Of a stretch of DNA of 64,000 bases, positions 56,218 through 64,000 are shown one piece after another (positions within the stretch are counted from its first letter, which is position 1; each line of letters starts with the position of its first letter). The notes beneath the pieces were generated by a model. That model searched no databases and was not told where the DNA came from. It was given only the letters and a program-made list of their open reading frames with translations. A program made the translations under genes and the position numbers. Origin of the DNA: Berghia stephanieae (taxonomy: Eukaryota; Mollusca; Gastropoda; Nudibranchia; Aeolidiidae); the NCBI GenBank assembly GCA_034508935.3, contig CM067442.1, forward strand, positions 92,682,509-92,746,508. The letters are read 5' to 3'.

Positions 56218-59200
56218 TTATTCTCCCATTAAAATTGAAATGAACTTGTTGTTCCTGATTTTGCTCACTGGTTTTGTGAAAACATCTGCTAAGTTGTCTT
56301 CAGTTGGGACATAAAACAGATTCAATTTTCCATTAGTAATTTCATCCCTGACAAAATGATATTTAATGTCAATATGCTTGGAACGTTGGTGTTGAACCGG
56401 GTTCTTAGATAGAGCTATCGCACCTTGATTATCACAAAGTAAGGAAAAGTTATCAATTTTATTTCCTGTCATATCTGAGAGTAATGCACATAGAAATTTG
56501 CCTTCTTGTGTGGCGGCAGCGAGCGACATATACTCTGCCTCGCAGGTTGAGAGGGCAACTGTTGATTGTTTCTTTGATTTCCAGGAAATCAAAGGACCTT
56601 CATTGGATATCTTAAACCCATACCCAGTAATACTCTTTCTGTCCTCAGAATTTGCCCAATCAGCATCACAATGACCTGTCAGTGTAAATTCATTATCAGT
56701 GGATTTTCTGAATGTTAGCATTTTGTTTGCTGTACCTTTTAGATATCTCAGTACATGTTTTGCCATGATCAGATGAAATGAGAGAGGATTGGACATAAAT
56801 TGTGACAATTTAGTAACTACATAAGCAAGGTCAGGTCTGGTACAAGTCATTATATAGATCAAGCCTCCAACTATCTCTCTGTACCTTGATGCTTCTTCTT
56901 CTGAACATTTTTCATTTTCATTGTTACATTTATTTGTGTTCCTTTCACATGGTGTATACCTAGGTTTGCACTCTGACATGTTAAATTTTGCAAGCAGTTT
57001 CTGAGTGTATTTGCTTTGGCACATTGAAACCTCATTTTTAGTTTGGTTAAACTCAATACCCAGAAAGTATTTCAATACTCCTAGATCTTTCATTTGAAAT
57101 TTTGCTTTCAAATTTTCTTTGACCTTTTGTAAAGCATTTCGATTATGAGAAGCAATAAGTAAATCATCAACCCATGCTATCAAAACAATTATGTCATTTG
57201 TTTCACACTGCCCATCTGGTTTCTTTACATAGACACAGGGGTCTGAAAGAGATTGGGAAAATCCTTGTTCTGTCAAATGTTCATGCAAGGTTTAGTTCCA
57301 AAGTCTACCGCTTTGCTTTAATCCATACAGTGACTTCTTTAATCTCAAAACAAGTTTCTCATTGGTTTTACCTTTTATATTGAAACCATGAGGCTGTTCA
57401 ACAAATATTTCTCTATCAATTGGCGCATTCAAGAAAGCTGCCTTGACATCCATTTGGTGAATGGTCATTTTGTGATTTACAGAAATTTGCATCAGAGTTC
57501 TTATTGAAGTCATGCGGGCTGTGGGTGAAAATGTTTCCCTGTAATCTATATTCGGTATTTGGGAGTAACCTTTTGCCACAAATCTTGCTTTGTATTGGTC
57601 TTCTTTACATGGATTTTCTTTAATTGTATAAACCCATCTCCCCCCCACTACATCCCTGCCAGGTGGTAAGGATGTTAGCTCAAATGTATCATTTTCAACC
57701 AGAGTCCTCATTTCCTCTTCCATAGCCTCCTGCCATTTCTCTGCAACAGGGCTAGACATGGCATCATTGTATGATTTGGGAATATTATGGATTGCATTGT
57801 AAAAATAATGGGTAATACATTCATCACAATTTTCATGCAAATTATTGATCAAATTCATACTTTCATCAATTGCATCATCATTGTCATTCAAATAATAGTC
57901 ATTTAGATAACTAGGTTTCTTTCTAGTTCTATTTGTTTTGTTTTCAGTGGTATTTTGATTGACATTAGGACTAATGTTATAATTTTCATCATTGGAATTG
58001 GGAGTTTCTGCATTAGCATTCTTATCCGAATGATTTGGTTTTGACTGGAAATTGACATCTTCTAAGAAATATTCATTTGGTGGAGTTGGAATTGAGTAAG
58101 GAATTTGTTTCTTTTGTTCTTCAACAAAAATTGATTCTTGATCATTATCATTAGAAATTTCATCATTGTTTTTGTTGGAAATTGTGTTTTCAAATTTAAC
58201 ACATCTTGCTCTTTGTACATTTTCAGTTTCTGGAAAATATATGAGATAAGCCAGGCTTTCTTTATCATAACCGACAAAAATTCCTCTTGAGGCTCTTGCA
58301 TCCAACTTTTTTGGGTTTTGGGTTAGTGCATAGCACGTTTGTCCAAATTTGTGCATTTTATCATAATCAGGTTTCTTGCCTGTTAGAGCCTCAAAGGGAG
58401 TTTGTGTCAATCTGTTATTTATACATCTATTTCTAATGTAAACAGAAGCCATAAGTGCATAGGACCATAAATATTTGGGTAAATTTGCTTCTAACAGTAG
58501 ACATCTGGCAATCTCGAATAGCGTTCTCCATTGTCTTTCACTGGTGCCATTCTGGTGGGGTGAATATGGTGAAGACTTTTCATGTTTAATTTTGTTTGAA
58601 ATCAAAACGTTCTTAAATTCAGTAGAGGTAAATTCACCACCGTTGTCTGACCGTACACATTTTACCTGTCCGAAAGGAGAGGAATCTGCTAGATATTTCT
58701 GAAAACCTTTCACTGTGTCACTTTTGTTCTTTAGCAGATATGTAGCACACACACCAGAGTAGTCATCCACACAAACGAGAGCGTATCGAAAACCATCTTT
58801 TGCAGCAGGATCTATCGGCCCTGCCAAATCGAGGTGAATCTTCTCCAGCGGCTTTGTTGCTCTTGAGTCAGGTACTCGACTTCTCGCGTTTGTCATTTTC
58901 CCGAGCACACAGGTTGAACATTCAAAATTGTCATTTGGATTTGTAATTTTAATGTGTCCAAGAGAACCTAGTTTTCGAATGTCCTCACAGTTGCAGTGCC
59001 CTAGAATTTCGTGCCAGGATTGAAGAGATTTTTCTTTCATAGTGGATTTCTTCACTGTATTTATGAAATATAAATTTTTACATTTTGACACATCGATCAC
59101 ACTTCCATTAAATTCCATTGAAGCAGAATTTTCTTTGAAAATAACCGAAGCTCCATCACTCGTTGCAGCAGACACGGATAAGATGTTTTGGTCGAATTCA

Positions 59201-60273
59201 GGTACAAACAATGCGTTTTTGAGAACGATTTGCTGTGGTTCTCCGAACGAGTTGAAAACGTTGATTTTTGCATCCCCTCGGCCTTTGACAATACCGAACG
59301 ACTTTTGACCGTTGGCCAGTTCAATGGCATGATTTGTAGCTTGAAAGTCAGACTCGAGGTGGGTGAACAGACTTTTGTCTGTGATGATATGTGTTGATGC
59401 ACCGCTATCTACAAGAATTCTTTTGACAGAGTGGTCGTGTTGGTTGATTGGTTCATTTTCGTTGAACTTGTGTGTCCAGATATGGAAGGTGAATGAATGG
59501 GGCTGACCGTTGTCATCCACGGATTTTGCGGAATGTTTTTGCTTTCTGCAGAATCTAGTATCGTGGGTAGTACTCTTGCAGACTTCACACCACCGGTTTT
59601 GTTTCTTTCGGCATTCCTCGGTGTTGTGGTTTTTCATTTTACAGTTTCTGCACCATTTTTGCTGGAAGGTACTAGTACTTGTTTTGGGTCTGTAACCCTG
59701 TGTGGTCGTTGCCATTACTGTAGAGTTTTCTGTTTTGATATTTTGTTCTTCATTTCGCAGACTTTCTTTGAATTCGCCGAATGTCTGTGGGGTTTCTCTC
59801 TGAGTTACGACAGTTATGAAGGATTTAAATGAGTTTGGTAGGCCTTTTAATACCATGGCTACCAGCAAACTGTCACTAATCTGCTCGCCTGCAGTTTTCA
59901 ACGAGGCAGCAGCTGTCTCTGCACGTAGAATGTAATCTGTGACAGATTCTGTGTTCGATTTTTCAAGCGATGTCAGCACATTATACAGGGTGATAATACG
60001 GGCTTTGCCTTTTGGTTGGTAATGTGTTCTAAGAATAGCGAGAGCTTCTTTACCTTTGTTTTTGGCATCACGCATCACTAAAGACAGAGAGAAGTCGTCT
60101 AGACACTGGATCAGTTCGGCGTAGGCGATTGCATTTTCTTCTTCATCTACTTGTATTTCTTTGTCATTGAAGACATGTATCTTCTTGAGCCGCATTAGCC
60201 CAAGGAATTTTGTTTCCCATAACTCGTAATTTCTTTCTTCCCCGTTGAAGGAGGGTATTCTGTAGGTTGACAT
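56218..60273 (-). CDS. Copia gag-pol coding region
   Basis: Domain order by residue from the N-terminus: gag with the WE-x-K-F-L start region (1-200); zinc knuckle C-x2-C-x4-H-x4-C (208-221) and a second C/H motif (229-242); aspartic protease DSGAST (289-294); the GAG-pre-integrase H...H motif (WHEILGHC); integrase core with D...D...E in DYSG, RSDNGGEF and PHQNGTSERQWRTL; a Copia-type reverse transcriptase with FVAKGYSQ, MDVKAAFLNAP and VDDLLIASH; and RNase H with CDADWAN, CEAEYMSL and KHIDIKYH. Integrase before RT is the Pseudoviridae/Copia order. Virus-like particle formation and integration would be its role. Treated as a fossil: about one break, otherwise whole. Confidence 0.93.
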
Positions 60274-60370
60274 TTTAAGGATTGTTTACTTAACCTCAGA
60301 CTTCGTAGAGTTTGTTTACTCACGGTAATTTATTTACCTAATACATCAGTGCATGACTGGGCCCATAACC

Positions 60371-60591
60371 TGTAAGTTGTGGTAATGAGTTATGAGGATG
60401 AAGGAAGATTGAAAATTATTGTTAAATCAAGACATTGTTGAGTTTGCCTGTAAGGGTGAAACAGGAAGTGAACAAACCCTTGTTTATTTTTGGATAACGG
60501 AAAAAACATCGTTGAAGGATTTATTCACATAATTATAATATCAAGGATAATAATAATAAAATCAAGATAGAGGATGAGTTTACACTCAACA
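60371..60591 (-). repeat. Copia 5' LTR
   Basis: 221 bp. Differs from the other LTR by a 3-bp insertion and a few substitutions. Confidence 0.95.
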
Positions 60592-60780
60592 ACTACTACT
60601 ACAACCACCACCACACCATCAACCCTACTACCACTACTACAACCACCACCTCATCATCATCCCTACCACTACTACAACTACAACCGTCTTCCCTACCACC
60701 ACCACTACTACAACCACCACATCATCCCTACCACCACCACCAAACCATCATCCCTACCACCACTACTACTACAACCACCA
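60592..60780. repeat. ACC/ACT-rich satellite, middle part
   Basis: Continuation of the array between the Copia element and the SINE1 copy. The 77-codon frame over it is low complexity. Confidence 0.85.
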
Positions 60781-60781
60781 C

Positions 60782-61085
60782 AGCGGCTATGTGGTCTTGT
60801 GGTATGACACTCGCTTTCGGATCGGAAGGTCCTGGGTTCAAGCCTTGCTCGGCGCATAGTTGAGTCCTTGGAAAAGACTCTTTACTCACATTCTCTCACC
60901 GTATTCAGGTGTAAAATGAGTACCTGACCGTTAACATCGTTGTCTTTGTCCGAAAAATGGTAATATTGCCTAACAGGCGTCATGTCTCGTCCTACATGTT
61001 AAATGTTGCTGTTGACCAGGGACCCCTTGTAAAGCGCTTTGAGCATGTTAAGTGGATATTGCACTATATAAAAGCTCAATTTAAA
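60782..61085 (+). repeat. SINE1 (tRNA-derived), copy 3
   Basis: Cleanest copy: GCGGCTATGTGGTCTTGTGG head, GGGTTCAAGCCT B box, body, and tail AAGCGCTTTGAGCATG / GGATATTGCACTATATAAAA. Inserted in the ACC/ACT satellite. Confidence 0.88.
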
Positions 61086-61094
61086 TTTTAAATT

Positions 61095-61535
61095 TAACAT
61101 CATCCCTACCACCACTATTACTACAACCACCACCACACCATCATCCCTACCACCACTATTACTACAACCACCACCACACCATCAACCCTACTACCACTAC
61201 TACAACCACCACCTCATCATCATCCCTACCACTACTACAACTACAACCGTCTTCCCTACCACCACCACTACTACAACCACCACATCATCCCTACCACCAC
61301 CACTACTACAACCACCACCAAACCATCATCCCTACCACCACTACTACTACAACCACCACATCATCCCTACCACCACTACTACTACAACTACCACCACATC
61401 ATCATTCCTACCACAGCTACTAAAACCACCACCACACAATCATCCATACTACTACTACAATCACTACCTCATCATCCCTACCACTGTTATTACTACAACC
61501 ACCACCTTATCATCATCCCTACTACAACCACCAAA
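61095..61535. repeat. ACC/ACT-rich satellite, right part
   Basis: Head-to-tail units of about 30-60 bp such as CATCATCCCTACCACCACTA / CTACTACAACCACCACC. Part of it (about 61165-61280) repeats 60595-60725 closely, so the array has local higher-order duplication. Confidence 0.85.
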
Positions 61536-62130
61536 TGTTGTAATTACACTTTCAACTTTTGAAATTCCACCGAGTTGTGTCAGAAATTGCTGCAAGACAA
61601 ATTTTGGATCGCATCTCAGTAAATTTTAGTGAAATTCAAATTTATAGGTTATGGTCGCATGAATGGGTCATGATCTTCACGATGAAAAATTTCCTCCTTT
61701 TTTGTGACCAGTCATTCTCACCCCTGATAATTGAAAATTGAATATTTATTGTGTTCTAGATCTGGATTGAGTGTAACTTCAAAGAATAATCTAGCAAAGA
61801 GAGTAACTGGTTGAAGATCTATTAAAACAATTTTATCAAGATCAAGTTTAGATAAAAACAGAACAGAGTGGCATAGAAGTAGAAGTGGCAAGGAAGAGCA
61901 TCTTATTGAACAAATGAAAAAATACAAAACAAACATCAATGGAAGGTGTTTATGATTGGGTTTTTTAAGAGGAAAATTTTAAAGCCAACTCTTACACTTC
62001 CACAATTTTAATTACCATTAAAATGCCTAAAAAGACAAAGTCAACCAGTGAGATAATCTTCTGGAGAATTCCAGGATTTTGGGATTTTCTCAGATGAAAG
62101 CTCAGGTCAAGTGTTGGAACCATGAAAGAA
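61536..62130. other. No gene recognised
   Basis: AT-rich sequence between the satellite and an R4 copy; nothing supported. Confidence 0.5.
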
Positions 62131-62139
62131 TCACCAGCA

Positions 62140-62442
62140 TGTTTTATGTCATATTTTGACACCTGTGCTCAGTTGTATGAATTTTGGTGACCACTCCCAT
62201 TTTTATGGCGTCAGTCTAGACAAACTGGTGCCATGTGTCAAAAGTGAGACAAGGCAATCAATGGTCGAAAAGGAAGGGGGGCGGGGAGGGGGGTAAATGA
62301 GTCTAGATTTTATTTGTATGTCGGAGAGTGGTAGAGATTTTATTTGTAAGTATGTCGAGAGTGGTAGTGCAGTTATAAAAGGATAATTAAAAAGATAATT
62401 ATTATAACCCCTTCTAATTAGAAAAAAGCCCCATCAATTAAA

Positions 62443-62512
<70 letters not shown>

Positions 62513-63065
62513 CCTTTTCTTTTTCTTCTCCTCTCTCTTTCACTCTTTCTTTGTCCTTCTCTCTCTTCCTGTTTCTCTCTATCTTTTCCTTATCCATATA
62601 TCTCTCTCAATTATTTTATATCAACCTTCATGTTAACTTTATAAAGGTTATAGAGAGATGATATTAATCTGTTTCAATTATTAGGGTGCTGAACTTAGTT
62701 TACTCTTTTTACCCTTGTTTTTACAATGTTTTACAATTTTAATTTATAAAAGATACCGGAGTCTTATTTGTAAGATCCATAACTCCTGGGCTACGGTTAT
62801 AAAGAAAAAAAATTCTTTCAGGCCTTTTAACCAAAAAGAAATTTTTAATCTCTTGAATCGATGGTATTTAAATAAATCATTTTTAGGAAAGAACAATTCA
62901 TTAAAAATTTACATAAAGTAAGTTATATCTCTACTATTAAGAATAGATGTACACTAGAAGTAGTATAATTTACGAAACTATGATATTCTATGTAATGATT
63001 TTGTTTGAGTTTGACCGATGGACTAACACATATATTCCTCCTATTTAACAAATTGCCATTATCAT
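62140..63065 (+). repeat. R4 dispersed repeat, copy 4
   Basis: TATGTCATATTTTGACACCT, TTTTGGTGACCACTCCCATT, CT microsatellite of about 70 bp (62443-62508), then AT-rich part and the end TTCCTCCTATTTAACAAATT, GCCATTATCATCACGG. It lies directly before the LTV1-like exon, so it is intronic if that gene is real. Confidence 0.75.
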
Positions 63066-63129
63066 CACGGGTCAACATATTTCATTATTGATCCAAACTT
63101 GTTTTTTTTTTTTTTTTGGATCGTTTCAG

Positions 63130-63246
63130 CCTAAAAAAAAGAAAGAACCTTTCATTGACCCCAATCATGCTACTACCTATCGTCTGGTTCCTGGATATGT
63201 ACCAGATGATCCATATGAAGAAAAACCAAATGAAACAGAGGAAGAG
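63130..63246 (+). CDS. Internal coding exon, LTV1-like N-terminus
   Basis: 117 bp, 39 codons with no stop, between a T-rich tract plus TTTCAG (63124-63129) and a GTAAGG donor (63247-63252). Both junctions fall between codons if the frame is right. It encodes a basic start followed by EPFIDPNHATTYRLVPGYVP and an acidic end. The K-K-K-x-P-F-I-[DE]-x-x-x-A-x-[ST]-[FY]-x-L-V pattern resembles the beginning of LTV1, a factor that helps nuclear export and maturation of the 40S ribosomal subunit (human LTV1 begins with a similar KKKPFIEKKKAVSFHLV, from memory). The following residues differ more. The start exon should lie to the left and further exons beyond the window. Exon call is firm; identity is tentative. 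Confidence 0.55.
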
Positions 63247-63379
63247 GTAAGGTGATATTGTTTGTTTTAAAAATACATATAACAGTAAGGAGTTCCTAAC
63301 TGTTAAATAACATTATCATTCACCATTTAACATTTTGAGTAAGAATTCCCAATGACCTGAGTTAGAGACAATTTTTTTT

Positions 63380-63575
63380 GGGATCGTGGATAGCTCATAC
63401 GGTAGAGTCACGCCCTCACCGGCCAGGCGGAGTTGTCGTACCAGGAAGGTCGCAGGTTTAAACCCCCATCACCAGCGGGAAAAAGGTTTATTCTCTATTG
63501 TCTTCTGGCACTTTCCTACTCACTTCATCTCTTGTTGTTACCAACATCCGTGCCTGCTCCACTCACTTTTCTGAA
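63380..63575 (+). repeat. tRNA-derived SINE, tandem unit 1
   Basis: tRNA-like head GTGGATAGCTCATACGGTAG and B-box-like GGTTTAAACCC, then TTTATTCTCTATTGTCTTCT, CTTTCCTACTCACTTCATCT and CCACTCACTTTTCTGAAT. The flank AATGACCTGAGTTA precedes both units. Confidence 0.75.
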
Positions 63576-63767
63576 TTTAAAATTCACCCCAAATACCGGA
63601 GGATACTCAATGTTTCAATTGTTTCTATGTTATATGTTTGTGTTGAGAATATTGGCTATTAAGCTTAATTGCTGGCCAACTAACTTCATGGAGGTTGTGT
63701 GGGTTGGACCGCGATCTCAAGTGTCAGTGAGAGAGAGAGAGCTCTATAATGACCTGAGTTAAGACGA

Positions 63768-63970
63768 TCTATTGGATCGTGGATAGCTCATGCGGTAGAG
63801 TCACGCTCTCACTGCCAGGCGGATTGTCGTACAGTAAGGTCGGGGTTTAAACCCCCATCACTGCCGCGAAAAATTTTTATTCTCTATTGTCTTCTGCCAC
63901 TTTCCTACTCACTTCATCTCTTGTTACCAACATAAGTTCTTGCTCCACTCACTTTTCTGAATACTGATTC
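63768..63970 (+). repeat. tRNA-derived SINE, tandem unit 2
   Basis: Second copy about 390 bp downstream, in the same orientation, including the preceding AATGACCTGAGTTA. A segmental tandem duplication of the SINE with its flank explains this better than two insertions. Confidence 0.75.
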
Positions 63971-64000
63971 AGGTCATTTTGCCATTATTTATCATTGAGG

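Larger units (their letters stand above)
55452..60591 (-). mobile_element. Copia-type LTR retrotransposon, nearly whole
   Basis: A 5.1-kb element in minus orientation with LTRs of 218 bp (55452-55669) and 221 bp (60371-60591), TG...CA ends and a 5-bp target duplication ACTAC (55447-55451 and 60592-60596). Next to the 5' LTR is a primer-binding site GGTTATGGGCCCAGTC (minus strand, 60355-60370), which matches, as I recall it, the site of Drosophila copia for a half-length initiator Met-tRNA primer. A purine tract (ATGGGGGGATG) precedes the 3' LTR. The LTRs differ at only a few places, so the insertion is young. The coding region looks almost intact, with about one break. Confidence 0.95.

Noticed and set aside
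59497-59832. Plus-strand frames opposite the Copia coding region
   Set aside because: Antisense shadows of a long, domain-bearing minus-strand frame.

Overview
This window looks like nuclear DNA from an invertebrate animal, probably marine. It is AT-rich, gene-poor and saturated with microsatellites, tRNA-derived SINEs, LINEs, many small TIR DNA transposons, a Copia LTR element and a DIRS-type element. Predicted splice sites (a GTAAGT donor and pyrimidine-tract AG acceptors) show it is eukaryotic. The phylum cannot be settled by eye; a spiralian is a guess from the repeat style only.

Host genes are few. The clearest is an intact ADP/ATP carrier at 14387-15307 (+), whose whole coding region is one exon directly behind a 3' splice site. 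A plausible 5' non-coding exon ends at 10058, just downstream of a CCGGAAGT (ETS/GABP-type) motif. A coding exon at 63130-63246 (+) has good splice sites and resembles the N-terminus of the ribosome-biogenesis factor LTV1. A 157-codon reading frame at 17516-17989 (-) carries a Cys/His pattern like the N-terminal zinc-binding region of RAG1.

Most of the window is transposon archaeology, and many insertions can be proved by target-site duplications (TSDs) and by uninterrupted paralogous copies in the same window. 3547-5287 is an RTE-like LINE with a twin-primed 5' inversion and a 14-bp TSD. 19502-23308 is a 3.8-kb pogo/Tigger-like element with a two-exon transposase, a 42-bp coding minisatellite and TA-flanked TIRs, sitting inside a tandem repeat array (16.1-24.6 kb). 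24.9-30.4 kb holds two jockey-like LINE copies in the same orientation. 30.5-37.2 kb is a deeply nested stack: a hairpin-headed repeat (R1) interrupted by a 510-bp MITE, by a 6-bp-TSD element that itself contains a 3.5-kb hAT-like element with SINEs inside, and by an internally deleted piggyBac. 39.4-42.5 kb has a hAT-type zinc-finger fragment and a broken DIRS-like element. 42.6-51.4 kb has three hAT-like elements among inverted copies of R1. 55452-60591 is a nearly whole, young Copia element with matching LTRs and a 5-bp TSD, inserted in an ACC/ACT-rich satellite that a SINE has also entered.

The elements do not form a pathway together. The value of the window is as a readable record of successive insertions, plus a few odd host-like genes. 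No CRISPR array, rRNA gene or free-standing functional tRNA gene was seen.
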